DNA from: Amblyomma americanum
Taxonomy: Eukaryota > Arthropoda > Arachnida > Ixodida > Ixodidae
Length of the DNA: 64,000 nucleotides
Assembly (NCBI RefSeq): GCF_052857255.1
Contig: NC_135497.1
Location: 548,991,531 to 549,055,530, forward strand
Direction of reading: 5' to 3'
The position numbers and the translations under genes are program-made. Shown piece by piece: positions 1 through 11,292 of the stretch. How positions within the stretch are numbered: position 1 is the first letter of the stretch; the number at the start of each line of letters is the position of its first letter. Under the pieces are notes generated by a model. It was not told the origin of the DNA, ran no database searches, and was given only the letters and a program-made list of their open reading frames with translations.

Positions 1-1562
1 CTTGGACCTCACAATTTTGGAAGGAAGTGGGTGCACTAACTTCATTACACTGCCACCCATTTCATCAGTACATTACCAATGTAGAAGCGCTGAGCCGAGT
101 TCGAAGAAGACATGATTGTGTCAGTCAGCTGTTTCACAACGCTTTTCAGAACACTATACATATATTCGACACTAAGCCCATTCACAAGGTCAAGACCTAA
201 AGAAAAAATCTATGTTTTAAACTAACCAGCTCAAAAAAGGCGATGCACAGGTGAATAGCCCTCATTTTACACCACCATTAAATTTATTGTCGTGTATCCT
301 CATGCCACCGCAGCGCATGAAGCGACCCTGTCATTACACTGAAATGCTGGCCATCATTAAAAGGTGCTAAATTCCCTGAAAGATGAAAATGTACTGGCAA
401 CCTTAGGAGCCTGTGCAAATGAGTTAAGTACCCAGTCAGATCCAGCTAACCAACTGCACAGAGGTGGCATCCAGCCTTTACAGATATCCCTAATAAATCT
501 TAGCGGCGTAGAGCTTGGACACAGCTTGAAGTAAATGCCAATTAATCAAAATTTTTATTTTATCAGTACAAATATTACGTCACAATGACCAACACCAGAT
601 TGCTCATTTCCAAAAGTAACCCGTGACAACAATGCTGAGCACTGCAGCACAACTACACGGCATGCTTCCGTGGCATAGAAACAAAAGCTGCATAATGAGT
701 TCATTCTAATTCAAGACAACGCTTAATTTCCTACGTTCATTTGAACTGAAGAGCTGCAATTTTTTTTCTTAAACCCTGCCTCTTCACCAATGTCAGGTGC
801 AATGAACTATACCAATCCATACGGAAGATATGTAGTACCGTTATTGCCCTGATGAATAGAAAGCAAAATCTGGATGAAAGGTGGCATCGCAATTAAAGGC
901 AATCATACAGTGCCATGTCACAAGAACCACATACTTCCACTCTTGATTATTACTGCTACGCATGCATGTACTTCAGCTCAAAAGCATGCAGAACCATGTG
1001 CTAACTGCATCCTACCATTAAACAGTAAACGTTCACAGCATACCAAGATAGTAATATTGCCACAAGTATGTTTCAGCCTTGGACTGCATGTAACACAGAA
1101 GGAACGTCACTTAATTTCAAAAACATCACAGTGCTTGCATCAATAGTAGTGTCTGGCATTAAAAAAATATATGCACAACATGTCTTTCGGTAAAACAACG
1201 CCTATATTTATAACGGTCAGTGAAATTGGCTACTTATTCATGTAAAAAGGTTCGAACATGTACATCCTTCCAATTATTTACCAAGAACGTGCGAGCGTTG
1301 AGTGCTCGGTGCAGCAGTGTCCAGGCGAAGCAGAGGGAAAATCAGGAAAGGGAACAATTGCATGTGCAGCGATCACGCCGCTGCAGCTGTTCTGCTTCGT
1401 GCGAAGCAACCCCTGCGAAGCAACGTTTGTGCCGAGTTCTGCGAGCGTTTGTTTCGTGTTCTATCCGCTGCGTGTGTGTGGCTCTGGACTGGTGCAAATT
1501 CATAGCTTTCCAAGCACGACTTTAGGCCCCGGTGTCATTTTCGGGTAGCGTCTTGAGAGCAT
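1..1562. other. intergenic, no gene recognised
   Basis: AT-rich sequence without a convincing coding exon. Positions 1290-1520 are richer in GC and CpG and open in several frames at once, which is what composition alone produces; this could be a promoter or 5' exon edge but nothing decides it. Confidence 0.5.
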
Positions 1563-1862
1563 TTATTTAGCGAACACAACGGGGCAACATGGAGGGTCCT
1601 CTTCAATCAGTTTTTCGTAAGTAACGACTACAACTGGATTCTTGGGCATGGTTGGCTGTTCTGAAATGTATGCTCTTTTCTGAATCACCCATGGTATGCG
1701 CAGTGGATAAAAACGATTGGTCGCAGCTTCTCGGCCGCATATGCATAACAGCTGTTCATGGGCAGGGGTTGCTTCGCGCTGATCAGAACAGCCTAGCAGG
1801 AGAAGCTTACTGAGCTGCATGAATTTTGGCATGTCCTTGCCTCTCACGCTTTCTCGTCTCAT
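1563..1862 (-). CDS. hypothetical 99-codon ORF, possible terminal exon
   Basis: I do not recognise this protein. The reading frame is open for 99 codons on the minus strand and its C-terminal half, with a Pro/Arg/Trp-rich stretch (PLRIPWVIQKRAYIS) followed by VVVTYEKLIEEDP, has a protein-like composition rather than a simple repeat. The stop overlaps an AATAAA-like signal near 1560, so it could be a 3' exon ending at a polyadenylation site. No homologous domain is evident, no upstream exon could be linked, and a chance ORF remains quite possible. Confidence 0.2.
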   Translation of the reverse strand: MRRESVRGKDMPKFMQLSKLLLLGCSDQREATPAHEQLLCICGREAATNRFYPLRIPWVIQKRAYISEQPTMPKNPVVVVTYEKLIEEDPPCCPVVFAK

Positions 1863-3411
1863 CCTTCTTCCGGCTCAGCAGCGCTGAGCAGTCGACGCTC
1901 CCGCGCTCATGTGAAATAATTGGAAGGGTGCACATGTTTCGGGAAGAGCCCCGGGGAGAATTGGAAAACTCAGCATTCACTTTGCATCTGTTGGTGTCAC
2001 CATATGTTGTGCTTCATGAACAAATGAACTTCTTGAACATATGAAGTGAGACTGAAAACGACTTTTTTTTAATCACACTCATGCAATCCCACCAATAACC
2101 TCAATTGCTCCAAACACAGCAATCGTTTTAGAGTTTGCACTGATTATTTAAAAAGTGGAAATTAAGTCCTAGCCCACATCTTTCACCAACCATAAACTGA
2201 TTAACCAAAAACCAAATGGTATCATCGGCTGAGCCGCACTACTTCTTTGCCGGTGCGCAGGAAGTGTCGTCAGATACTACACAAGTGACACGTCTCCTTG
2301 CACCTAAGCCGAACATGTGAAACACTCGCAGTGCGCCGTTGCTCTTCGTGCTCTCTGTTCACCGTGGCCTTCGAGGCCCTCGAAAATCTCGGAAGCCATC
2401 CTTATGAGCAGTCGACGACAACGACCACAGAAAGCAACTTATAGAGCTAACAACAACCTCTTCAGTAACTGCGCGTATGAACAGCGTTCATAGACACGGT
2501 GTGAAATGCGGGAACCACGAGCATGCTCGTGAAATGCTACGATTGTGGAGCTGCACGTTTTTCAGACACAGCACCATGGCGTAATTTTGCTTGTCGGTTT
2601 CGATGCATAAACTATAGCAAAGATAGAGTAACTTCCGAAAGTATCTGCAGGCGATTCTCAATCCAATCTCAGCTCCCCACATTGACGCTTTATTGATATA
2701 TCCTTTACCCTATGCTCACGTTGACAAAAATTATGATGTTATAAAGAACAGGCATGCCGGATGAACAGTATCGGCCGTTTTCTGCATGCTTGAGTTAAAG
2801 CAGGACTAGCGCGACTAAAAATATTGACAAACCTTTAATTTTCACACGAGGGCAAGGCACATCGCTTGTCGGTCAGTGACTCTAGTGATTGTAGGTCGAA
2901 TAAATGCACTGCAGCTGCTATAAAGTTCAACATTTCTTTAAACTATGCCCACTTGCGATGCTTCATCTGTTCTTCCGCTTCGTCGAAGCTTCCTATCGGC
3001 CACTGTATAGTGAAATTTTCTGCGTCAACTGCGTCGTCTGTCCGGACTACTGCTAGCGCGCGCTGCACGACGGGATTGCACCGTGCTCCACTGTCGGTCC
3101 CCACGGTGGCGCGGCGGTGCGCACGCGTGTCGTTCTCGTCTCAGCCGAACGTGCAACACCGCACTAGTGAGCTGAAAATGCCACGAGTGCCGTCAGCCAA
3201 AGACACCATTAGTACTTTCCTCAAGCAGATTAAATTGTTTAGTATTACTCACTACCTGCCAATATCAGTTACACAGATATCCGTTCATGAGCGCTTAGCT
3301 ATATCCAGTGATAACAGGCTCAAATGTTAAGAGTTGCAACGTGATACACATATGAACAGCAATGATTACAATTCTGAGATAGTCAAAAAATGCAGAGAAG
3401 ACTTCATAAAA
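1863..3411. other. intergenic, no gene recognised
   Basis: Mostly AT-rich. Positions 3040-3180 form a short CpG-rich patch with several CGCG motifs that may be a promoter or untranslated exon. The 154-codon plus-strand frame at 2866-3330 crosses this patch but looks compositional (Ser/Ala/Thr-rich) and is not called as a gene. Confidence 0.4.
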
Positions 3412-3550
3412 TCATCATCATCAGCCTGACTACGCCCACAGCAGGGCAAAGGCCTCTCTCATGTCTCTTCAATTAACCCTGTGCTTTGCCAGCTGTGCCT
3501 ACCGTATGCCCGCATACTTCTTACTCTAGTCCGCACGCCTAATTTGCTGC
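3412..3550 (-). mobile_element. RTE-type non-LTR retrotransposon, 3' end fragment
   Basis: The sequence begins with an ATC/ATG trinucleotide run and then matches, in reverse complement, the last coding stretch and the tail of the full-length RTE element at 40056-43255 (GGCAAAGG next to the stop, then the tract that reads AATTGAAGAGACATG on the minus strand). It is a short 5'-truncated copy of about 140 bp, the usual product of incomplete target-primed reverse transcription. Divergence from the 43-kb copy is visible at many positions, so it is an older insertion. Confidence 0.75.
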
Positions 3551-3789
3551 GGCCAATAACTAGGCGGGTCAGTTGGTGATACATATTAAAAAAACAGGCC
3601 GAAAACGTAGGCGAAAGGGGAAAAAAACACGGGACAGGCGCTGACGTTCCGGCTATGCTTGCCTTCTCTTGGAATCCAATCCATTACCGTTAAAGAGAAG
3701 CTGAAGTACTGTTCGAAAAAAATGATTTCTGTACGTCATTTTATACCTTTTAGTCCGCTGAAAGAGGATATCTCATCAAAAAACAGGAA

Positions 3790-3900
3790 CGCCGCTCTTG
3801 CCCGCGATTGGCCGCTACTTTCGTGACGTCATCCACGGGGATCTCCGCCGGCACCGACGGCGTTGCTACGTAGCGCGTTGCTTCAGCTGGCTTTTAAAGA
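3790..3900 (+). promoter_or_regulatory. promoter-like segment with CCAAT and CRE motifs
   Basis: A GC-rich island in AT-rich surroundings holds an inverted CCAAT box (ATTGG, 3807-3811) and a palindromic cAMP-response element (TGACGTCA, 3824-3831) 12 bp apart, followed by an ORF start at 3863 or 3917. The motif pair is typical of animal promoters; function is inferred from motifs only. Confidence 0.3.
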
Positions 3901-3916
3901 CTACGTTTTGGAAAAT

Positions 3917-4072
3917 ATGGATACTTCAAGCAGTGTTGAATACTTTGGACTTTCACCAGGCATGTTCGAGCCATCAGCAGCTTCCGAAAACGGCGGAACC
4001 AACGACGCCCCACAGTACACCAGCAGCGAAAGTCAAGTCGCGACATTTTCACGTGTTGGAAATCTAGACTGG
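3917..4072 (+). pseudogene. small ORF cut off by the GGAT microsatellite
   Basis: From the ATG at 3917 (an in-frame ATG at 3863 is also possible) about 52 codons read as an acidic, Ser-rich segment ending SRVGNLDW, after which the frame enters the microsatellite and becomes a (WMDG)n repeat. The RVGN-x-x-W ending recalls the start of the zinc-binding P2RX7-like C-terminal domain found in many tick transposon-related genes, where a Cys-rich CxCGxC stretch should follow. That stretch is absent here. The family match is from memory of short motifs and is weak; the truncation itself is plain. Confidence 0.3.
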
Positions 4073-4919
4073 ATGGATGGATGGATGGATGGATGGATGG
4101 ATGGATGGATGGATGGATGGATGGATGGATGGATGGATGGATGGATGGATGGATGGATGGATGGATGGATGGATGGATGGATGGATGGATGGATGGATGG
4201 ATGGATGGATGGATGGATGGATGGATGGATGGATGGATGGATGGATGGATGGATGGATGGATGGATGGATGGATGGATGGATGGATGGATGGATGGATGG
4301 ATGGATGGATGGATGGATGGATGGATGGATGGATGGATGGATGGATGGATGGATGGATGGATGGATGGATGGATGGATGGATGGATGGATGGATGGATGG
4401 ATGGATGGATGGATGGATGGATGGATGGATGGATGGATGGATGGATGGATGGATGGATGGATGGATGGATGGATGGATGGATGGATGGATGGATGGATGG
4501 ATGGATGGATGGATGGATGGATGGATGGATGGATGGATGGATGGATGGATGGATGGATGGATGGATGGATGGATGGATGGATGGATGGATGGATGGATGG
4601 ATGGATGGATGGATGGATGGATGGATGGATGGATGGATGGATGGATGGATGGATGGATGGATGGATGGATGGATGGATGGATGGATGGATGGATGGATGG
4701 ATGGATGGATGGATGGATGGATGGATGGATGGATGGATGGATGGATGGATGGATGGATGGATGGATGGATGGATGGATGGATGGATGGATGGATGGATGG
4801 ATGGATGGATGGATGGATGGATGGATGGATGGATGGATGGATGGATGGATGGATGGATGGATGGATGGATGGATGGATGGATGGATGGATGGATGGATGG
4901 ATGGATGGATGGATGGATG
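4071..4919. repeat. (GGAT)n tetranucleotide microsatellite, about 212 copies
   Basis: About 849 bp of GGAT repeated with no interruption that I can see. Because 4 is not a multiple of 3, every frame stays open: the plus strand reads (MDGW)n and the minus strand (SIHP)n. These long ORFs are products of the repeat, not proteins. The purity suggests recent expansion or assembly-level uniformity. Confidence 0.98.
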
Positions 4920-4931
4920 ACAGCTTTTATG

Positions 4932-5300
4932 TTCACTTCAGTTCAGTTCAGTTTATTTTTCTTAAAGACCCCCGATTTCAGGGGTATTACATAAGGGGTC
5001 CACCGGAAATGGGGACCCCTTACTACTCACCGCCCCCGGCACGCAGGCCTGGAGGGCGGGGGCCGGAACCTCTGTGACTAAAGGCTAACAGAGATTTTAC
5101 CCCTTCGCGGCCTTAGCCGCCAGGCGGATTGCCTTGTTTCTGCCAAGCGTGTTCTTCGCTGCGCAGCAGGGGTGCCAACTTTCGCTGCTATCAATATCTT
5201 TGTCGACTCTGCGGTAGTCAGCGCATAATCATATTCTTTGCTTCCGGGTTCCGTGGAACCGCCGGATTGTCGGAACCTGGATGACCATGCGCAAACCTGT
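4932..5300 (-). mobile_element. non-LTR retroelement 3' end with pentamer tail
   Basis: Read on the minus strand, the segment ends in a 9-bp-stem hairpin (AAGGGGTCC 4993-5001 pairing with GGACCCCTT 5013-5021), then AATAAA (4952-4957), then a (CTGAA)n tail (4932-4951). This layout matches the element end at 10283-10384 on the other strand. No protein-coding part is recognisable further in, so the inner border is approximate. Confidence 0.55.
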
Positions 5301-5377
5301 TCCGAAGTTGTGAACTACACACTGAACAGAAAACTGGTGCCACCACCAGCTTAACACCTAAGTAATAGAGGATGTCA

Positions 5378-5985
5378 TTAACCAGCGTTTGTTACCTCAT
5401 TCACTCTACCCGCTTCCGGTATCTTAACGTTGTACCTATCATTTTCTTTACATAGCTCGCTACATTGTACTTTACAATTCAGCTGAACCCTCTTCGTTAG
5501 CCTCCACGTTTCTGCCCCGCAGGTGAGTACTGTTAAGATACTTGTGCTGTATACTTTTCTCTTGAGGGATATTGGTAAGCTGCTATCGAAGAACTGAGAG
5601 AACCTGCCATCTACGCTCCATCTCATTCTTATGCTTCTATTTATTTTCCTCTCATGATCTGGATGAGCAGTCACTACCTACTTTAGAAGACATATTCTTT
5701 TACCACTTCCAGCACCTCGCTACCAATTGCGAACTGCTGCTCCTTGCTAGACTGCTGAATATTACTTTTGGTTCTCTGCGTGCTCAATTTTGGACCCACT
5801 CTTCTGCTCTGCCTGTCTAACTCATTGATCATCCTTTGAAATTCATCTCCTGAGTGACTCAGGAAGGCAATATTATCAGGGAATGAGAGATTATTTAGCT
5901 ATGCTCCATTAACTGTTATCCCTAACTGTTCCCAATTTAGTCCTCGGAATACCTTCTGTAGACAGGTGGTGAATAGCTTTCATAG
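5378..5985 (-). mobile_element. RTE reverse-transcriptase fragment
   Basis: A minus-strand ORF of 98 codons (5378-5674) aligns with the C-terminal part of the RTE ORF at 42435-43016: both share a DPDHER/HPDHER-like stretch, LPISLKRKVY, and AETWRLTKRVQL. Sequence up to about 5985 continues the match in broken frames toward the palm and thumb region. It is truncated at both ends and cannot encode a functional enzyme. It belongs to the same family as the fragment at 3412-3550 and the full-length copy at 40056. Confidence 0.85.
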
Positions 5986-5989
5986 AGTA

Positions 5990-6821
5990 ATGAAACAAAA
6001 AAATGAAAAGCTTACCTCACGAGTTCATTAGTGAAGATGGCCCTCTGAAGCCATTGATAATGTCAGTGTATTTGTCAGCGTCCTTCATGTCTTTCACATT
6101 AATCTTGGATGTCCTAGCTTCTGGTGGGTCTTGCTAAATGTACCGCATACTTTCTTAACACAATAACACAAGAAACAAATGTAAAAAATATTTAAGCTTG
6201 CACAAAGTGAAAATACTTACGGCTAGCATTAACTTGTTCAGCCTGAAATTATTGTCGAAAGGGAGCAAAAATGTTAAAGCTGGGCGATCTTTTTGCAGAA
6301 CATGCCAAAATTGCACGAAAAATTTCGGTTCTATAAAATGCTTAATTTTCAATTTGTCTAGATTTCATATTTCTAAAATATGACGCAACAGAAGTTTCAG
6401 GGTCTCAAATATACTGCTTTTTCACTCTCTCCTATCATAAAAAGTCATTATGTAAATAAATCAGCATAATTTAGGTATTTTAAACCACTCATCCTTGCAG
6501 ATCATGCAGAAGAAAATGCACACTGACCAGTCTTAACATAGCTACTACAAAATGCAGTAGCACTCACCACAAGAACGATTTTTTTAGTTCATTTTACATG
6601 CCTGGTTTGAAATGGTTAAGCAGAGAAATTGGGGCATTTCGGCACTGAATTATATAAGTTTTTATGTAGCGCATAAATGATTAATGTCATCGTGCCCACC
6701 ACTCCAATGTACCAGAAGCATATTTAAACCTTAGCGGTGTATTTGAATGCGTGCATAATAAGCAAGCTGCATGGCATAATTTTATTTCCAATACCTAAGC
6801 CAAAAACGCAAGAGAAAGATC
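5990..6821. other. no gene recognised
   Basis: AT-rich intergenic sequence; the short ORFs around 6155-6383 on both strands overlap each other and show no domain. Confidence 0.5.
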
Positions 6822-8228
6822 TCAAAGCTCTTCCTTACCTCCAGCATATGTACCAGGAATAAAGCGCCACGAACACCCAAAATATCCAATGAAATTCAAC
6901 ATGTTGAGCACAGCTACCCTTGCTGGTGTATCCAGAGAACAGCACAGCACGAGAGGCTTTGACATGCGCTCTTGAATAACATACGTCCATTTCACTGTCT
7001 TTGCCTTGCTGAACTCGGACACAAACTTTTCCAGGAAAAGCTGCATGTTTGGGTGTGTTCCATCATACCAAAGTCCTGCCAGAACTGGCTGTTTCAACCT
7101 TAGCTCTGGTGGCAATTCATTAATAATGAACTAAAGCGTCCAAACTAATGTTTTTGAAGACTTCATACAGGACTTCCGTCCGTATTGATGGTTAAGGTGA
7201 CGTCGTCCGTGGCCAGCTGCCTTGAAGTCCACAGCAATTTGTAGCTATCAGCATCTGTGACATCTGTGACCGGGGCTGACGGCTATTCGATCAGTATCCT
7301 TGTCTCGTTGTTCAAGCCTTCTTAGATTTGTGTGAAGTTCCGCTTTCATCCTTTCAATAAATAAAGTTAGCTGATTCTCAATATCTATTGGGATGAAGAA
7401 AAGCCCACGCTCTTTCAGTAGCTGAAGGATTTCAACCTGCATGCAGAGAGGGCACTGCGCAAAATTTTGTTGCTGTTGCATTACTGTACTACAGGTCTCG
7501 CAGACATAGTGGTGGTGTACAATTTCTTGCTTTTGCTGGGACCACAGCTTCTGAAAATCGTACATGCTTCGAGGCAGTACCTCTGTCTCAAACAAGAAGT
7601 TTATCATTTTGGAGAGATCGCCAAGGCCGCTCCACATGAGCCCGTGCGAGATGGCGAATGCCATAACAGCAGCAATCGCACCTGTCTTTGTAACCGGCGA
7701 ATTCGGCAGGCTCTCATCATCCGCCCGCTCAAAACACTGCGGAAGCGGGCAATTTTCTTCGTCGTCACCTTTGTAGTCGTAACTGTCGTCGTGGTTGTCA
7801 TAGTAACTAGAGTTACTTTCACTGGAGTCACTGGATTCGTCGAACGAAGCAATGCACTCTGCAGTCGCGTCGACCACGTCGTAGCTGGCACGGTCCGGCG
7901 CGGCCCCCACCTCGTGCAGCACGCCTGATCCCGGCGGATCATGCGGGCCCGCTCCGTTTATATTACTTGCAGACAATGCAAACTCAGTGGCGGCGGCAGC
8001 AGCAGAGGCATAATTCTTTTCGCGCCGGTAGAAAGTCGACGGCGGCAAACTGAAATACCTGTCGCGATTGTGGCACCGTTTGCGCCTCTTTTCTGGCTGA
8101 TGGCCCGGTGGGTCTGACATCATCAGACGCGCAACACTCCGCACATGTCCGCAACACTCCGCGAATATCCGATGCAGCCGGATAAGATTCAGCAGGATCG
8201 GCGACAGCTCGAGCATCTCTATCTGCAC
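6822..8228 (-). pseudogene. CACTA/Tnp2-like transposase remnant
   Basis: A 326-codon minus-strand ORF (8228-7248) starts with a lysine/arginine-rich stretch (KRRKRCHNRDRYFSLPP), passes through a long acidic Ser/Asp linker, and reaches a zinc-binding knuckle with the pattern CxxC-x(12)-CxxC (ETCSTVM ... AQCPLC). Past its stop, broken frames continue through a conserved block (LLWTS, TINTDGSPV) into a second ORF (7115-6822) holding PVLAGLWYDGTHPN and LVLCCSLDTPARVAVLN. This order is that of Tnp2-type (Transposase_21) proteins of CACTA elements in invertebrates. Frameshifts near 7250 and 7150, a small duplication at 7252-7270 and loss of the rest of the transposase make it a pseudogene. Terminal inverted repeats were not found. 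Confidence 0.7.
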
Positions 8229-8970
8229 GGAAAAAACACAAGCTCATGCACCGATCGAAAGAAGCAATAAAGGACCAAGCTAGAGAGATATGCAGGAATT
8301 CAAAGACAAATGTTGTTGATCTTTTTCCTGAAGCTGGGTGTTAATAGCGGTAAGCAAGAAAATAAACTTATTTCGATTATTTCTAAAAGAAAAATAATGT
8401 GCATGGTTGGTCATTTAGTGGGAAAAACATACAGACTATCACTCTGCTATCAATACACGCTTCTTTAAAATGCACATTGCTGGTGACAGGTGGCAGTAAT
8501 TATTGCTAGCAAGTTACTAGCAAGGAAGGGGGAAGAATGTCTTGCTACCTTGTGCGGAAGGGTGACAGCAGTGAAAGTATCAGAGTTAATTTACGTGCCA
8601 GCTTCGTGAGGCGCACGCGCATATCCTAGCACGTGCTTTATATGTTTCAACGTTTATATCTATGGAATGAGACATCACGCAGACACACTGTGCAAAGACC
8701 ATTATAAGTACTATCTTATCTTAATTGAAACATCAAATCTAAAAATGACGCGAATCTTTGTAGTGTTAATTTGTTTGTTCTTTCTTCAAAGCTGCCGCGC
8801 GCCGCTTTATCGCTATGTTAGCGGTGCAAGACGCGGCAAGATTTATCTCAATTGATCGTATCCAGGTGGAGCCCATTATATACATTGTTCCAGAGTGCTG
8901 TGGCGAGTCAATTCTTATGTCTGCATTGAGCGGGAACGCGATCGTAACAATGAAATAATAGATATATATT
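8229..8970. other. no gene recognised
   Basis: AT-rich sequence next to the transposase remnant. It may hold the element's 5' end, but no inverted terminus is recognisable. Confidence 0.4.
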
Positions 8971-9190
8971 GTCACGAAGTGGAGACTGCAATCCGGAGGG
9001 CTAAAGACAGATAAAGTGGCGTCTAAACAAAAACTTTATTTTGGCTGACTTGCGCCTATAATGGACTGAAACGCGGCGGCGTAGCAGCAAGCTTAAGCGT
9101 GCTCGGCGGTCATCGAACAGAATGCCCGCCGCATTCGGCCGTGCTCAATTCAAAGCTGATAGCAAACTTTCTATATAAAGCATGCAATGG
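8971..9190 (-). mobile_element. possible solo LTR or LTR fragment
   Basis: The segment opens with TGTCACGAAGTGGAG, contains a polyadenylation signal in reverse orientation (TTTATT near 9036) and a GC-rich middle, resembling LTRs of tick gypsy-type elements. No gag or pol sequence lies on either side and no matching second LTR was found, so if it is an LTR it is a solo or truncated one. The evidence is structural and weak. Confidence 0.3.
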
Positions 9191-9785
9191 TATCAACAGT
9201 ATCAATTGGTATCAAGAGTGAGGAGTATGAATTGTTTTTTTTTATTTTGAAATGAAGTGACGCGGCAAGATTTATCTCGATTGATCGTTTGATCTTGTCA
9301 AAAGTACATGAAGAGCCGAGCGTTTTACTTCCGGGCCATGTTATGCGGCTTGTTACGCATCGGCAGCGTTCATTTCCTGAAGGTAAAAGAAAATCTCTGC
9401 GCCCTCCCGAAACGTGTGTATGCCATTTCGCGGACGCTGCAGCCCCGTTGAAGAAAACCCACTGGGGCTAGTTTAATACTGTTGTCAGAACAGGCGGGGC
9501 GTTTATTCATTTCGGTGTTCGCAGAGCAACGAAACGCGCTTTTCATATATCTCCGTAGTCCTTTTGTCGCTGGACAGAGGAGCGCGCTCATGCAATGACC
9601 CAGTTCGCATGCGCACGTGTATTTGTAATGATGATGTCCGGCGGTTCTGAAAGCTGCATCCCGTATATATGTATCTGTACTCGCAGCCGTTAGCAATTCA
9701 GTACCCCGATTATCTCTAGCTTGTCGCACTTGTCGCACCACTGCCGGGCCATATTTATTCATATGCTAACTGCTGAGTTTTTCAG
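9191..9785. other. no gene recognised
   Basis: Mixed-composition intergenic DNA. The 130-codon minus-strand frame at 9370-9762 has no recognisable domain and is not called. Confidence 0.4.
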
Positions 9786-10384
9786 ATTTGCTTCAAACCA
9801 TCAAAGGTTTCATCAAACAGCAGCGTTTGCATCATTCGAAAATTATTGCTTCTCTAGCATCTGAAGGCATATATCAATGCAAAAAAAATACTTCTGAAGA
9901 AGACACTGAAGGGAAGAATAACAAAGTAATGCTACACTTGCATTCTACATGCGCTCAAAATGCATCAAGCTTTCCACCTGACATATTGGGTTCCTTTTTC
10001 TTATGCCATTTTTAATGAGGCCGCCCTTCCATACAGGCTTGAACCAATCGTCTTGTCGAGCTTGTTCTGTGTAATTAATACTTCTTTTGCCTTGTTCCCC
10101 CATATTATTTTTATATGTACTTATTTCTATGAACCCTGCACTTAGAATTGCATATTGGCATTGTGTAAATTATTTTGTAAGATTTTCTGTGCATAACTAA
10201 CATTTTTTTTTGTTCTATTCTGCAATCTGTAAATGTATCTGTTGTTTTACTAAAATTTTGTCCTCACCAAATGCCATGTAAAGGGGGCTCGAACGTAGTC
10301 AAGTGGACTTGATTCACTTTTTGTTCGAGCCCCCTCCGTTGTTTCGAACGGAAATAAACTCAATTCAATTCAATTCAATTCAAC
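9786..10384 (+). mobile_element. non-LTR retroelement 3' end with hairpin and TTCAA tail
   Basis: The end of this element is clear: a perfect 12-bp inverted repeat (GGGGGCTCGAAC 10283-10294, GTTCGAGCCCCC 10323-10334), then AATAAA (10353-10358), then a (TTCAA)n tail of about five units (10360-10384). Such hairpin-plus-pentamer tails are typical recognition ends of CR1/L2-like LINEs and of SINEs that borrow them. Sequence upstream is AT-rich and only suggests a LINE 3' UTR, so the left border is a guess. Confidence 0.55.
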
Positions 10385-10552
10385 TTGGAAAATGTATGTA
10401 TATTTACAGGGTTCAGCAATATTTCACGAATTCGAAACTGAAGCTAAAACAAGCATATGTCGTCGGTGTCGTCTCTATCCGAAGTCGTACTCCGGTGTAA
10501 CTTATTTGTCTTCGCATGTTGTTTACGTTTGTGCGGGTCTGTGTTTTTCACC

Positions 10553-10733
10553 ATGCTTGCGTACTTGTAGTAGAAAGATAATTATCGGGCGATAGTGCCG
10601 GTTCTGCTCATCAAACAATTTGATCCGTTAAGCGAGCTCGACTTCGGCGCTTCTAAAACAGTGCAAGCGTATTGGATCGGCGAAGACAGCTCACTTGAGG
10701 GCTTCTACGACGCCTTTGTCCTTGCGCTTGCTG
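10553..10733 (+). pseudogene. first coding exon of a BEN-protein-like gene, with two tandem TAG codons
   Basis: An ATG in a good context (CACCATG) begins a frame that reads MLAYL, then TAG TAG (10568-10573), then about 53 codons of convincing protein (DNYRAIVPVLLIKQFDPLSE ... EGFYDAFVLALA) ending at a consensus donor G|GTGAGT after 10733, phase 1. A short domain with an IVPV strand, a DF-x-x-SK motif and a YW/YDA-x-VL ending is what arthropod BEN-domain proteins carry at their N-terminus; this match is by pattern, not alignment. Conservation of the frame around the two stops argues for recent inactivation, a hidden splice site that skips them (AG at 10569-10570 or 10572-10573 could act as an acceptor), or readthrough. 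Its link to the BEN exons at 34.5-51 kb is not shown. Confidence 0.5.
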
Positions 10734-11292
10734 GTGAGTAAAAATTTTTGTTCCGTGTGGGGGGTTTTGGTAATTGTATGTTTTAAAGCACGCATTTATG
10801 CTTGTTTGCGCCCGTAGTAAAAGCGCGTGGGTAGATTTTTTTTGCGCCTGATCGATGGGGCACGTGAGTTTGGTGGGTTTTTTTTCCATGCCGAGCGGCT
10901 GATAGACTTCAGCTGGCTTAACTTCTAGTCTACTACTCCGCCCACAGCGGCGATTTCCGAGGGTCTGGAAGTTGTTTCTTCAGGGGATCAGTCATGCAGA
11001 GAGCTAGGCAGGGCTGCGACAGTGGTAATCGACCGCTAGCCGGACACCCGGGCAACTTTTTAGGCGGACCTTCTACTGCAGAACTTATCTAACTTAAACA
11101 CTTGAGGCATAACAACCAAACAAAACCGCGCAGCAATAAACCTTTCTGCTATCCATGACGGCAGCACTGGTCTGATCGAAAAATCTAGTACCTTCTTTAA
11201 GGGACATTCTTAATTGCGTGTATCGCATGGACGGAACTCTGATATCGTTAAATGCTGTCAACACGGAGCTCTTGTGCCAGCGTTAATTTTGT
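10734..11292. other. intron-like or intergenic, no feature recognised
   Basis: Follows a consensus donor at 10734. Short pyrimidine-rich runs but no supported exon. Confidence 0.4.

Noticed and set aside
3863..5077. Very long ORFs (404, 305, 290 and 279 codons) of MDGW or SIHP repeats
   Set aside because: They arise because a pure tetranucleotide repeat without stops is open in all frames; nothing outside the repeat supports a protein of that length.
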